Shown here in pieces: positions 26,139 to 35,150 of a DNA stretch of 49,961 bases. The notes below the pieces were generated by a model, which did no database searches, was not told the DNA's origin, and saw only the letters and a program-made list of their open reading frames with translations. The DNA is from Flavobacterium lutivivi (GTDB lineage: Bacteria > Bacteroidota > Bacteroidia > Flavobacteriales > Flavobacteriaceae), in the NCBI RefSeq assembly GCF_014642275.1, contig NZ_BMIM01000015.1:1-49961 (forward strand). The letters are read 5' to 3'. The position numbers and the translations under genes were made by a program. The first letter of the stretch is position 1, and the number at the start of each line of letters is the position of its first letter.

Positions 26139-28232
26139 TTATTGATTTAACTTTTTGTTTTTTAATAGCCAAGCGGATGATTGATAGTAAGAAATAGTTT
26201 CCTCTACTAATTTTTCATTGAGTTTTGGCATTAGAACTTCATCATATTTAATTTGGAAATTGTATTTAATACCATTATCAGGTTTCAATTTCAAATTATA
26301 TTGTTTCACTTTTTTTACTGGAGATATTATTGTTAAAACATTATCTTTTATCAACCCTAAATCTTGATAAGTAGCAATAAATGCTCTAGGTTTATAGTTT
26401 ACGTCAAAAACATTTTGACCATAAAACTTACTTGAATAATTCATTTTTAGCAACCCGAAAAGCGTTGGCATAACATCAATTTGCGACATTAATTTGTTAA
26501 ACTCTTTTGGTTTAATAAAATCTGGTGAAAATATTATTCCTGGAATTCTGTATTTATCCAACGGAAGTTCTGTTTTTCCTGAGCTTGATGCACAATGATC
26601 AGCAACAATTACAAACACAGTATTTGAATACCAAGGTTGTTTTTTTGCCATTTCAAAGAATTGTTTCAAAGCATAGTCGGTATATTTTACTCCTCCAATT
26701 CTTGATTTTTGATTACTAGGAATATCAATTTTTCCATCAGGATATGTGAATGGTCTGTGGTTGCTAACTGACATGATATGATTGAAAAATGGTTGTCCAT
26801 TTTTTGCTTCTTCATTCATCACTTTGATAGCTTTTCGGTACATGTCTTCATCACAAACTCCCCAAATATTTGAAAATGTAATTTCGTTTGGCTTAAATGT
26901 TTTTTTATCGACAATATCATATCCGTTTCCGCCAAAAAAATCTTGCATGTTATCAAAATAGGCATCGCCACCATAAAGATATTTTACTTGATACCCTTTT
27001 TGTTTAAGCACATAACCTGTTGAAAATTTATTTTTATTATCTTTTCTTTTTACTACACTTTCAGCAGCTGATGGCGGAAGAGAAAGAGTAACCGCTTCAA
27101 GTCCTCTAACGGTTCTGTTTCCAGTAGCATAAAGATTGGTAAATTGCAAACTCTTGTTAGCCAATGAATCTAAAAATGGAGTGGCATCTTTTTTGCCTCC
27201 GTAGGATTTTAAAAAATCTGCACTCAAGCTTTCTATTGTAATGAGAACTATATTCTTATGAATTTCGGTACTATCTGATTTTATTTCTCTTAATGTTGAG
27301 TTGTTTAAATTATAATTAAATTGGTTTGATAACGTTTTAAAAGCCAATTGAGGCTCAATAGTTTTGTAATATTTGTCATAATCCAATTCATTATTCATGA
27401 AAGCTGTATAGAATTTGAAAATCCCATTTGATTGTAATTCATTGGTATAAACATTAGTAGAACATTCTTTTTTTGCTAAGAAAGGAATTACCTTCAACGA
27501 TATAAAAAACAAACCAAGATAGGCAATCGTTTTAATTAGTTTTACTTGAAAAGTATCAAATTTTGATAAAAATGTTTTTGTTTTTTTGACTATAAATAAA
27601 GTGACCAAAACAGCAATAACACCTTCAACAATAAACAAAGGAACAACAGGATAAGATTCCATAATATTGCCAATAACGGTATTGGTATAAACTAAATAAT
27701 CAACAGCAATAAAATTATATCTAACTCCAAATTCATTCCAAAAAAAGTATTCGCTAACAGCGTTTTGGATAATTAAAATAACATACAGAAAGATAGTGAA
27801 AAAATATAGTATCGACCTAATTGAGTTTCTTTTGCTTGGTAAAAAAAGCATTAAGCCAAAAAGTAAAGTTTTGATTGAAATAAATATTATACCTATTTCT
27901 GGCAAAGAACCACCATATTCGTTGAGAATAGTATTCCCAAAAGTGACATACAGAAGTAGCAAAACAAAACATCCAAAAATAATATATCCCCAAGGCTTAT
28001 TATATTTGGTGTTGGATAGAAAAACTAAATAAAGATTTAAAAAAACTGCCGCTATAACAAAAACAAAAATATCTGATAGCATTCCAAATGAAAAAATCTT
28101 TAGAATTTCTATCGCAGTAAATGAAGATTGTGTTATTGGATGAAAGAGAAGTATAACCCTTAAAATCACACTAACAATTAAATAAAAGTAAAGTAAATAG
28201 GTTATTGGTGAAGATTTTTTTAATAATTGCAT
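26139..28232 (-). CDS. LTA synthase / phosphoglycerol transferase-like sulfatase-fold protein
   Basis: A 697-residue membrane enzyme. Five or so helices fill the first 250 residues, and an alkaline-phosphatase/sulfatase fold with an extracytoplasmic active site follows. Glu334 (ITIESLS) and Thr374 (GNRT) match the metal ligand and nucleophile of LtaS, His492 lies in SNHRPF, and Asp545-His546 in VADH. Family members transfer phosphoglycerol or phosphoethanolamine to glycolipids or glycans. In a Gram-negative without lipoteichoic acid the acceptor is unknown. It is divergent from a two-component system that starts 126 bases away. Confidence 0.88.
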   Translation of the reverse strand: MQLLKKSSPITYLLYFYLIVSVILRVILLFHPITQSSFTAIEILKIFSFGMLSDIFVFVIAAVFLNLYLVFLSNTKYNKPWGYIIFGCFVLLLLYVTFGNTILNEYGGSLPEIGIIFISIKTLLFGLMLFLPSKRNSIRSILYFFTIFLYVILIIQNAVSEYFFWNEFGVRYNFIAVDYLVYTNTVIGNIMESYPVVPLFIVEGVIAVLVTLFIVKKTKTFLSKFDTFQVKLIKTIAYLGLFFISLKVIPFLAKKECSTNVYTNELQSNGIFKFYTAFMNNELDYDKYYKTIEPQLAFKTLSNQFNYNLNNSTLREIKSDSTEIHKNIVLITIESLSADFLKSYGGKKDATPFLDSLANKSLQFTNLYATGNRTVRGLEAVTLSLPPSAAESVVKRKDNKNKFSTGYVLKQKGYQVKYLYGGDAYFDNMQDFFGGNGYDIVDKKTFKPNEITFSNIWGVCDEDMYRKAIKVMNEEAKNGQPFFNHIMSVSNHRPFTYPDGKIDIPSNQKSRIGGVKYTDYALKQFFEMAKKQPWYSNTVFVIVADHCASSSGKTELPLDKYRIPGIIFSPDFIKPKEFNKLMSQIDVMPTLFGLLKMNYSSKFYGQNVFDVNYKPRAFIATYQDLGLIKDNVLTIISPVKKVKQYNLKLKPDNGIKYNFQIKYDEVLMPKLNEKLVEETISYYQSSAWLLKNKKLNQ

Positions 28233-28357
28233 TATGTAGTTTTTTATAAAACAAGTTGGATGAATTTTCCCCTAAAATTAATTTTATCTTAAAAATCTAA
28301 ACAATAAAAAGAATGTTTTTTATTAATTTTAAATTTACATCACAAAAGTAAGTAAAA

Positions 28358-29029
28358 GTGAAAAAAATATTGATAGTAGAAGATGAAATTGGAATTGTTC
28401 AATTTTTGAAAGAAGGATTGGAAGAAGAAGGATTTGAAGTTGAGTATGCAAATGATGGTGTTGCTGGTTTAAAGCTCGCAACAGAGAAGACTTTTGATTT
28501 GCTTTTATTGGATTGGATGATGCCAAAAATGACAGGTTTGGAGCTTTGTAAAAAGTTTAGAGAAAATAATTCTTCAACACCTATAATTTTTTTAACCGCA
28601 AAGGATACCATACAAGAAGCGGTAGAAGGGCTAAAATCTGGAGCGAATGATTATATAAAGAAACCTTTTAGTTTTGAAGAACTTTTGGAGCGTATTAAAG
28701 TACATTTTCGTTCAGAAAAATTGTCAAATATTTTGAAATTAGGACCAATTACTATTGATGTTGAGCAATACAGAGTAAAAGTTTCTGACAAGGAAGTTTC
28801 CTTAACTCAAAGAGAATTTGAATTATTGAAATATTTAATTGTCAACAAAGGAAAAGTATGTACTAGGACACAAATAATTGAAGATGTTTGGGATATTCAT
28901 TTTGAATACGATACAGGAGTTATCGATGTGTTTATGAATGCATTACGAAAAAAACTTAACCTAAAGGTTGATGAAGATTATATTAAGACGGTTAGAGGTG
29001 TAGGCTATATTGCCAATGATGAAATATGA
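28358..29029 (+). CDS. OmpR-family response regulator
   Basis: A 223-residue transcription regulator. The receiver domain has the acidic pocket Glu9-Asp10-style EDE near 8-10, phospho-acceptor Asp52 in LLLDWMMP, Thr80 and Lys102 in KKPF. The C-terminal winged helix (about 125-220) contains LTQREFELLKYL and VRGVGY. The start is GTG at 28358, chosen because it gives the canonical MKKILIVEDE opening. Its last four bases overlap the kinase start (ATGA), so the pair is coupled. Confidence 0.93.
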   Translation: MKKILIVEDEIGIVQFLKEGLEEEGFEVEYANDGVAGLKLATEKTFDLLLLDWMMPKMTGLELCKKFRENNSSTPIIFLTAKDTIQEAVEGLKSGANDYIKKPFSFEELLERIKVHFRSEKLSNILKLGPITIDVEQYRVKVSDKEVSLTQREFELLKYLIVNKGKVCTRTQIIEDVWDIHFEYDTGVIDVFMNALRKKLNLKVDEDYIKTVRGVGYIANDEI

Positions 29030-30399
29030 AACAGTTTTCTTTTAAAAATAGAATAGCATTCAACTACATAATTACAACGGCTTTATTAATTTTTGCTGTT
29101 TTCTTTGCTATATACTCAATGGTGAAATTCACTATCAATTACAGAGTAAATACAGAAATTAGACACGAAGTAAAAAAACATTTGCGCGAAATAGAAGTAA
29201 TAGAAAATTGTGTACTCCTAATTCGTGAAAAACAATGGAAACAAAAGCAATTGAACAGAGTAGATGTTAGCCCAGCATTTATTCAGTTTGTTGATGATTT
29301 GGGTGCTTTGGTAGAAAAGTCACCAAATCTTAAAGCAAAACAATTAAATTTTTATCCAAATCAAAAAAGTCATGAACTTTTTGATGCAAAACTTGATAAT
29401 ATTTCCGTAAGGCAAATACAAGTTCCATTATATCAAGGAACTAAGATTATTGGTTACATGATAGTAGCTACTTCATTAGAAGAGTCTGTCATGATTTTGG
29501 GAAACCTATTCAAAGTAATGCTTGTAGCTTATCCATTGATTTTATTAGTTTTGTTTTTTATAGCTCGTTTTTTTGCTGGAAATAGTATAAAGCCGATTCG
29601 TTCTATCATAGAAACTTCAAATTTTATTACAAAAGATAATTTGAAACTCAGAATACCTTTACCCCAAAACAAAGATGAGTTACACTTGTTGTCCACAACT
29701 ATCAATAGTCTTCTGGATAGGTTGGAAAATGCAGTTGATAGAGAAAAACAATTCACCTCTGATGCTTCACACGAGTTGAGAACACCATTAGCAGTTATAA
29801 AAGGTACTCTTGAGGTTTTGGTTAGAAAACAACGCAAACCTGAGGAATATAAAGAGAAAATAGATTTTTGTATAAACGAAGTTGATAGACTAAATACTTT
29901 GGTAGATCAATTACTATTGTTAGCAAGGTTTGAAAATCAAAAGCAAACTCTCAATTTAACTTCAGTCAATCTTGAAACAATAATTTTTGAGTGTATTTCA
30001 AGAAATATTCACGAGTTAGAAGACAAAAAGCTTGATGTAAAAACACATTTTACACCAAGTTCCATAGTTCAATCAGATATTTATTTGTTAGGGATTATCA
30101 TTAACAATTTGCTTTCCAATGCAATAAAATATTCTTTTCAAAATTCAACAGTAATTATTAGTACAGAAGTTGAAAACCAAAAAGTTTGCCTGAAAATTAA
30201 AAACACAGGCGAAACAATTCCTGCACACGAATTAGAAAATATTTTTAAACAGTTTTACAGAGTTAATCCTAATAATCCAGACATAAAAGGAACTGGACTT
30301 GGATTATCGATTGTGAAAAAACTTTGTGATTTGTTACATATTGATATTATTGCAAAAACTGAAAATAAGGAAACGATTTTTTCACTCATTTTCAATTAA
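29026..30399 (+). CDS. HAMP-domain sensor histidine kinase
   Basis: A 457-residue inner-membrane kinase. Helix 1 is at about 13-33, a periplasmic sensor of about 130 residues follows, and helix 2 is at about 162-184. A HAMP linker leads to the H-box DASHELRTPLA with phospho-acceptor His249. The N-box (NNLLSNAIKYS, about 363-373) and GTGLGLSIVKKL (about 424-435) complete the ATPase. Signal unknown; the adjacent response regulator is its partner. The neighbouring divergent LtaS-like gene suggests an envelope-related stimulus. Confidence 0.93.
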   Translation: MKQFSFKNRIAFNYIITTALLIFAVFFAIYSMVKFTINYRVNTEIRHEVKKHLREIEVIENCVLLIREKQWKQKQLNRVDVSPAFIQFVDDLGALVEKSPNLKAKQLNFYPNQKSHELFDAKLDNISVRQIQVPLYQGTKIIGYMIVATSLEESVMILGNLFKVMLVAYPLILLVLFFIARFFAGNSIKPIRSIIETSNFITKDNLKLRIPLPQNKDELHLLSTTINSLLDRLENAVDREKQFTSDASHELRTPLAVIKGTLEVLVRKQRKPEEYKEKIDFCINEVDRLNTLVDQLLLLARFENQKQTLNLTSVNLETIIFECISRNIHELEDKKLDVKTHFTPSSIVQSDIYLLGIIINNLLSNAIKYSFQNSTVIISTEVENQKVCLKIKNTGETIPAHELENIFKQFYRVNPNNPDIKGTGLGLSIVKKLCDLLHIDIIAKTENKETIFSLIFN

Positions 30400-30403
30400 A
30401 AAA

Positions 30404-30796
30404 CTAAACTTCAATTATTTGAATTTGACTTTTTAATCGCTCAATCAACATGTTCATCATTCGCTTGTTTATGCTGGATGAATTTTTTATGTATTGATTA
30501 TATTCATCAACAGTAAACCAACCAATAACAATCCCTTTCAAAGAATTTCTGAATTTTATATCTCTTTGAATTACATTTTCAATGTATGCCATCTTTTTTT
30601 CGGGAGAAAGTGAAAAAAACACACTTTTTTGTTTTATCGCATAATTTATAAATACTGCTACAAACAAATCATTTTGCATGGCAAGTATTGGCCTTATGGT
30701 TTTGTTTTGAAATATTTCTTCAGAGGAAGAGTTTTCGTTAATCGTTCCAAATGCTTCTCCACGTAGTTCTAGAACTGTTAAATCTCTATTAGCCAT
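30404..30796 (-). CDS. Conserved hypothetical protein (often mislabelled glyoxalase)
   Basis: A 130-residue cytoplasmic protein, largely helical. Conserved-looking segments are QNKTIRPILAMQNDLF (about 30-45), FFSLSPEKKMAYIEN and the C-terminal NKRMMNMLIERLKSQIQ. Similar flavobacterial proteins carry the name glyoxalase, but I see no VOC-fold metal ligands. It converges with the kinase gene (4 bases between stops) and lies downstream of ompA, beyond a terminator. Confidence 0.72.
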   Translation of the reverse strand: MANRDLTVLELRGEAFGTINENSSSEEIFQNKTIRPILAMQNDLFVAVFINYAIKQKSVFFSLSPEKKMAYIENVIQRDIKFRNSLKGIVIGWFTVDEYNQYIKNSSSINKRMMNMLIERLKSQIQIIEV

Positions 30797-30812
30797 TTTT
30801 ATTTTAAAGTTA

Positions 30813-30848
30813 TAAAAAAAAACCTCTGCAATTTTGCAGAGGTTTTTT
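30813..30848 (-). terminator. Rho-independent terminator after the OmpA-family gene
   Basis: AACCTCTGCA (30821-30830) pairs with TGCAGAGGTT (30835-30844) around ATTT. On the minus strand the stem runs into a T-tract complementary to the A-run at 30813-30820. Confidence 0.9.
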
Positions 30849-30873
30849 AGTTATTAATAATATGTTGTTAATA

Positions 30874-32214
30874 TTATTTTACTTTGAAAACTACTTTTCT
30901 CACTAATCTTCTAGCATATTCTGAGTTTCTGTCAACACTATCATCGATACCATTACCAACGATGTTCAATCTAGAACCATCAATACCAGCTTTCATCAAG
31001 ATAGTTTTAACATTTTCTGCTCTGTCATTAGATAATTTGGTATTGTAGTTGCTTTTTCCAATTGCATCTGCATAACCAATAATATCAACAGATTTAGTTG
31101 GATTACTTCTCAAATAATTTAATATAAATCCAATATTGTCTGTAGAAGCGGTTGTAGGAACACGTTTATCAGTATCAAAATAAGCAGCTATGTATCCATC
31201 ATTGATTAGCTGTAATAACATTCCGTTGCTTATTTCAGCTTTATTATTGCTTATGTTATTAGTAACTGATTTGTCAACATATTTTTCTAATTCATCAGGA
31301 ACACCATTGTTGTTTAAATCAACCATTCTTCCTTTTGTATCAACAGCAACACCAGCAATAGAATTATTTTCTTGATCTAGGTAGTCAGGAACACCATCTT
31401 TGTCGGTATCGTTCATTAGCGTTTCTATATCACCAATTCTGGCTTCTAACTCACGCATTTCTTTAGATCTTTTATCTTCGATAATTGCCCAGTCACCATG
31501 TATTTTCTCAGAACCAAATGAAATTGATAAACCTAATGAGGTTGAATACATACTACCTGTAAGGTTGTTATTAGACTCAGCGTATGAACCGTCCCAATTG
31601 AAATGTTGTCTAACATTAGAGTTTATAGTGAAATCTGCAAAAACACTAACATTTTTAAAAACTCTAAATTGAGGTGTAAATCCACCAACGATACCAACAT
31701 TAAATTCATGTTTACCTTCATTTACACCCATTTTTGGTGTCATTTGTGCACCTTGAAAACCTAAATGAAGTAAAAGACCAAATCTTCCAGCTTTTTCTTC
31801 AATATTAAATAATCTTACAGTATTTACAACTCCTTCAAAACTTGCTTGAATTTGTTCCATTTCGAATGGTAAACTCGATGAACCTGATAAATTTGATAAG
31901 TTATCATAAGCTACTTTTGTTCTAACACCAAAAGTAGGACTAATCATATATCTACCAGCAATTGCAAAATGATTAAACTCAAATGCAAAATGTTTATTTG
32001 GATTACTGTAATAATAACCAACAGCATAAGGTTTTGTTCCTTTACTTTGTCCAGCTTCTATCTCAATAGACCATTTGTTGTAACTGTCATATACAATCTC
32101 TTGGTCTGGTTCAGTTTCTTTTAATTCTTTATCTTTTTTTGAATTATCATTCTGTGCATAAGTTAATGTGCTCAGTAAAAGACCTAATGTAATGGTAAGT
32201 AGGTTTTTTTTCAT
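30874..32214 (-). CDS. OmpA-family outer-membrane porin with TSP3 repeats
   Basis: A 446-residue outer-membrane protein. A signal peptide (1-20) is followed by a beta-barrel to about residue 245, a linker with two thrombospondin-3-like calcium repeats (DTDKDGVPDYLD near 269 and DLNNNGVPDELE near 297), and a C-terminal OmpA peptidoglycan-binding domain (about 340-446) with GYADAIG and NxxLSxxRAxxV. It probably tethers the outer membrane to the wall and is typically abundant. It has a well-formed promoter and a strong terminator, so it is monocistronic. Confidence 0.93.
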   Translation of the reverse strand: MKKNLLTITLGLLLSTLTYAQNDNSKKDKELKETEPDQEIVYDSYNKWSIEIEAGQSKGTKPYAVGYYYSNPNKHFAFEFNHFAIAGRYMISPTFGVRTKVAYDNLSNLSGSSSLPFEMEQIQASFEGVVNTVRLFNIEEKAGRFGLLLHLGFQGAQMTPKMGVNEGKHEFNVGIVGGFTPQFRVFKNVSVFADFTINSNVRQHFNWDGSYAESNNNLTGSMYSTSLGLSISFGSEKIHGDWAIIEDKRSKEMRELEARIGDIETLMNDTDKDGVPDYLDQENNSIAGVAVDTKGRMVDLNNNGVPDELEKYVDKSVTNNISNNKAEISNGMLLQLINDGYIAAYFDTDKRVPTTASTDNIGFILNYLRSNPTKSVDIIGYADAIGKSNYNTKLSNDRAENVKTILMKAGIDGSRLNIVGNGIDDSVDRNSEYARRLVRKVVFKVK

Positions 32215-32254
32215 ATTTGTGCTTTGAAAAATTTTACAAATTGTTAAAACTTTA

Positions 32255-32284
32255 CAAATATAAACGTTTGTCGATAAAAATCAA
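32255..32284 (-). promoter_or_regulatory. Promoter of the OmpA-family gene
   Basis: On the minus strand: TTG at 32284-32282, a 19-base spacer, and TATATTTG at 32262-32255. The leader to the ATG at 32214 would be about 35 bases. Confidence 0.7.
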
Positions 32285-32304
32285 CTTTTTTCGATATAAA
32301 TCAA
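32271..32304. repeat. Two 14-bp direct repeats, 20 bp apart, on the ompA promoter
   Basis: TCGATAAAAATCAA at 32271-32284 and TCGATATAAATCAA at 32291-32304 match at 13 of 14 positions. The first contains the minus-strand -33 TTG, so a regulator binding there could control ompA; the second is nearer the NUDIX gene. Confidence 0.5.
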
Positions 32305-32318
32305 ATAACAAAATCAAT

Positions 32319-32326
32319 TAATTTTG
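32319..32326 (+). promoter_or_regulatory. -7 box of the NUDIX-thioesterase operon
   Basis: TAATTTTG matches TAnnTTTG, 9 bases before the ATG at 32336. No -33 element at the usual distance. Confidence 0.45.
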
Positions 32327-32335
32327 TAATAAAAA

Positions 32336-32758
32336 ATGAAAATTTCCGAAATATTTGTTACAGTTGATGTTGTTTTAATTAGAAAATTAATTGATGATTA
32401 CGAGTTATTGTTGATTAAAAGAAGAAACGAGCCATTCAAAGATAATTGGGCTTTGCCTGGTGGTTTTGTTGATAAAAATGAAGATTTAGAAACTGCTGCT
32501 ATGCGTGAGTTGGCTGAAGAAACATCCATTACGGTTAGTGAATTAGAGCAATTAAAAGCTTTTGGAAAGCCTTTTCGAGATCCGAGAAATCATGTCGTTT
32601 CTGTTGCTTTTTTTGGAATGGTTGATGAAAATATTGTGGCAAAAGCAGCTGACGATGCTAAAGAAGCGAAATGGTTTTCGGTTAAAGAATTACCAAAATT
32701 GGCCTTTGACCACGATGAAATAATTAATTTTGCACTATCAAAGCACAAATTAAAATGA
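32336..32758 (+). CDS. NUDIX hydrolase
   Basis: A 140-residue pyrophosphohydrolase. The Nudix box runs from Gly43 to Ile65, with Glu49, Arg57-Glu58 and Glu61-Glu62 as the catalytic and Mg-binding residues; the usual Gly near its end is Ser64. GNW-like NWALPGG precedes it. Substrate is uncertain: ADP-ribose-type, nucleotide or sugar-nucleotide hydrolysis are all possible. The stop overlaps the start of the thioesterase gene by four bases (ATGA), so the two are cotranslated. Confidence 0.9.
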   Translation: MKISEIFVTVDVVLIRKLIDDYELLLIKRRNEPFKDNWALPGGFVDKNEDLETAAMRELAEETSITVSELEQLKAFGKPFRDPRNHVVSVAFFGMVDENIVAKAADDAKEAKWFSVKELPKLAFDHDEIINFALSKHKLK

Positions 32759-33144
32759 GATTTCATACCCGAAAATGGATAAAACCTGAAGACTTAAATC
32801 CAAATCACACATTGTTTGGTGGAAGATTGTTAGAATGGATTGACGAAGAATTGGCTTTATATTCTATTGTTCAACTCGAAAATCCAAGAATTGTTACCAA
32901 GCACATGTCTGAAATTAATTTTAGAAGTTCAGCAAAACAAGGTGACATTATTGAAATAGGAATAGATGTAGTTCGTTTTGGAAACACATCAATAGTATTG
33001 AGTTGTCAAGTAAGAAACATGATGACCAGAGAGATTATAATTACTATTGACACAATCACAATGGTAAGTTTGGATGAAAACGGAAAACCCAAACCTCATG
33101 GTAAAACTGAAGTTGAATTTGTGGATAATCGTTTAAAACAATGA
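32755..33144 (+). CDS. Acyl-CoA thioesterase (hotdog fold, YciA/BACH-like)
   Basis: A 129-residue single-hotdog protein expected to hydrolyse acyl-CoA. NHTLFGGRLLEWIDEELA (about 18-35) is the helix that holds the catalytic acid, and INFRSSAKQGDIIEI (about 57-71) is the following strand pair, both typical of the YciA and cytosolic acyl-CoA hydrolase family. Active as an oligomer in known members. Overlaps the NUDIX gene by four bases. Confidence 0.88.
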   Translation: MRFHTRKWIKPEDLNPNHTLFGGRLLEWIDEELALYSIVQLENPRIVTKHMSEINFRSSAKQGDIIEIGIDVVRFGNTSIVLSCQVRNMMTREIIITIDTITMVSLDENGKPKPHGKTEVEFVDNRLKQ

Positions 33145-33160
33145 TAGAAACGAATATAAA

Positions 33161-33439
33161 CTAACTGTTTTTTAAATATTTCTTTTCCATATAAAAAGTT
33201 CCAAAAGAAATTATTGAAGCTATACATACTTCAAAAAACTTTTTATTGTTCCAGCTTTCTTCCATCTTTAGCATTGTTGCCAAAATTATATATCCGATAA
33301 ATAATAACCCATGCGCCATACCAATAACTCTTACAAATTCTGGTAGGTCAAAAATATATTTTAGTGGCATAGCAACAAATAGCAGGAGCAATAAAGAAAT
33401 CCCTTCAAGCGTTGCTACAATTTTAAAAAATTTGTTCAT
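33161..33439 (-). CDS. DUF3817-family membrane protein
   Basis: A 92-residue protein with three hydrophobic helices (about 8-28, 40-60, 70-83). FKIVATLEGISLLLLLFVAMPLKY and GMAHGLLFIGYI match the DUF3817 family of small membrane proteins; no role is known. It converges with the thioesterase gene. A minus-strand TAGTTTTG box lies at 33460-33453. Confidence 0.82.
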   Translation of the reverse strand: MNKFFKIVATLEGISLLLLLFVAMPLKYIFDLPEFVRVIGMAHGLLFIGYIILATMLKMEESWNNKKFFEVCIASIISFGTFYMEKKYLKNS

Positions 33440-33519
33440 ATCTTTTTATTTGCAAAACTAAGAAACAATGCTTTTTTTCTAAAAACTATTTAATATTTAT
33501 TTGGGACATAAATTATTAT

Positions 33520-33538
33520 AACGTTAATTTTTAACGTT
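33520..33538. promoter_or_regulatory. Perfect 8-bp inverted repeat upstream of the helicase
   Basis: AACGTTAA (33520-33527) and TTAACGTT (33531-33538) are separated by three T. The repeat lies about 27 bases before the -7 box, in the place an operator or activator site would occupy. It could instead be a weak hairpin. Confidence 0.4.
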
Positions 33539-33564
33539 TTCTTTATGAAACACTTTTTTAATAG

Positions 33565-33572
33565 TACTTTTG
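33565..33572 (+). promoter_or_regulatory. -7 box of the helicase gene
   Basis: TACTTTTG matches TAnnTTTG, 17 bases before the GTG start. No -33 TTG at normal spacing. Confidence 0.45.
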
Positions 33573-33589
33573 CAAATTATTGATTTTTT

Positions 33590-35119
33590 GTGTCAAAAAA
33601 CGACTACATACAAAGTTTGGAGGATAAAAAAGAACTCTATCACTATCAAAAAAGAGATATTGATGTGATTTTTGATAAGATGGATAATACACCATCAAAT
33701 TATCATTTATTATATCAGTTGCCAACTGGTGGAGGAAAGACTGTGATTTTTTCTGAAATAGTCAGACGATATTTAGAACATCACAATAAAAAAGTAGTTG
33801 TTTTAACTCATAGAATTGAACTTTGTCGTCAAACATCAAGGATGTTGAACACATTTGATGTAAAAAATAAAATAATCACCAGCGACATAAAAGAACTTCC
33901 CGATCAAGATGAGTATTCATGCTTTGTTGCCATGATAGAAACACTCAAAAACAGGTTGAACGATAAGAAGTTTTTGATTGATAATGTAGGTTTAGTTATC
34001 ATAGATGAAGCACATTATAACTCTTTTAGAAAACTCTTTAGTTCCTTCAAAAAATCTTATATAATTGGAGTTACCGCTACACCATTAAGTTCCAATATTA
34101 AATTGCCAATGTATCAAAACTACAATGAATTAATTGTTGGCGATACAATTCAATCTTTGATTGACAAAGGTTATTTAGCAAAAGCAACAACATACAGCTA
34201 TGATGTGGGATTAACGTCGCTAAAAGTAGGTATTAATGGTGATTATACCGTAAAATCTTCTGATGATTTGTATATGAATATGGTTATGCAAGAAAAGCTT
34301 TTGCATGCCTACACCGAAAAATCTCTAGGAAAAAAAACATTGATTTTTAATAACGGAATTAACACATCGCTATATGTGTATGATACTTTCAAAGAAGCTG
34401 GTTATGACAACATAAGACATCTTGATAATACTACTTCGGCAGAAGAAAGAAAAGATATACTACACTGGTTTAAGAAAACGCCAGATGCTATTTTAACATC
34501 GGTAGGGATTTTGACAACAGGATTTGACGAACCAACAGTTGAAAGCATTATTTTGAACCGAGCAACAAAATCTATTACCTTGTATTTTCAAATGATAGGT
34601 AGAGGTTCTAGAAAGTTGCATGACAAGAATGAATTCATTATTATCGACTTGGGAAACAATGCATTACGATTTGGTTTGTGGAATGAACCAGTCGATTGGC
34701 AACATATATTCAAATACCCTGAACATTATCTTGAAAGCCTTAGAGATGATGCCGAAATAGAGAAGAATTTTAGTTACAAAATGCCCGATGCTGTTCGAAA
34801 AAAATTCTCAAAAACCAAAGATATTTCATTCGATGTTGAAGCTGAGTTCAAGAAAACTGTTTCAAGCAATTTAAAATCGAAAGAAGTTATAGAAAAATCA
34901 ATATTGCAACATGCAAATATGTGCGTTGACAATTCTGAAACTATTCTAGAAGCAAGAATGTTATCAAAATTGCTCAATGATGACATTGAAAATAGAGTGA
35001 AAAAATATGTAAATTGCTTAGGTAAAACGAGCAAAAATTACAGAGAATGGCTTGTTGATGATTACAAGCAAAAATTAACTCTTTCCATAGGAACAATATT
35101 CCGAAAAAAGCATTTTTAA
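33590..35119 (+). CDS. DEAD/DEAH-box helicase, superfamily 2
   Basis: A 509-residue ATP-dependent nucleic-acid helicase of the UvrB/type III restriction-like group. Walker A is PTGGGKT at 45-51, motif II is DEAH at 139-142, motif III TATP at 162-165, and motif VI QMIGRGSRK near 337-345. A helical C-terminal region follows (about 390-509). The start is GTG at 33590. There is no methylase, nuclease or other defence gene next to it, so a repair or RNA role is as likely as defence. Substrate unknown. Confidence 0.9.
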   Translation: MSKNDYIQSLEDKKELYHYQKRDIDVIFDKMDNTPSNYHLLYQLPTGGGKTVIFSEIVRRYLEHHNKKVVVLTHRIELCRQTSRMLNTFDVKNKIITSDIKELPDQDEYSCFVAMIETLKNRLNDKKFLIDNVGLVIIDEAHYNSFRKLFSSFKKSYIIGVTATPLSSNIKLPMYQNYNELIVGDTIQSLIDKGYLAKATTYSYDVGLTSLKVGINGDYTVKSSDDLYMNMVMQEKLLHAYTEKSLGKKTLIFNNGINTSLYVYDTFKEAGYDNIRHLDNTTSAEERKDILHWFKKTPDAILTSVGILTTGFDEPTVESIILNRATKSITLYFQMIGRGSRKLHDKNEFIIIDLGNNALRFGLWNEPVDWQHIFKYPEHYLESLRDDAEIEKNFSYKMPDAVRKKFSKTKDISFDVEAEFKKTVSSNLKSKEVIEKSILQHANMCVDNSETILEARMLSKLLNDDIENRVKKYVNCLGKTSKNYREWLVDDYKQKLTLSIGTIFRKKHF

Positions 35120-35150
35120 GCTACATTTTCCCGACTATTTTTTTATTTGA

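Noticed and set aside
30404-30796. Glyoxalase annotation
   Set aside because: No VOC-fold metal-binding pattern is visible; the name appears to be an inherited label.
33590-35119. Helicase as part of a phage-defence island
   Set aside because: No nuclease, methylase, integrase or other defence gene is adjacent, and base composition is like the neighbours.
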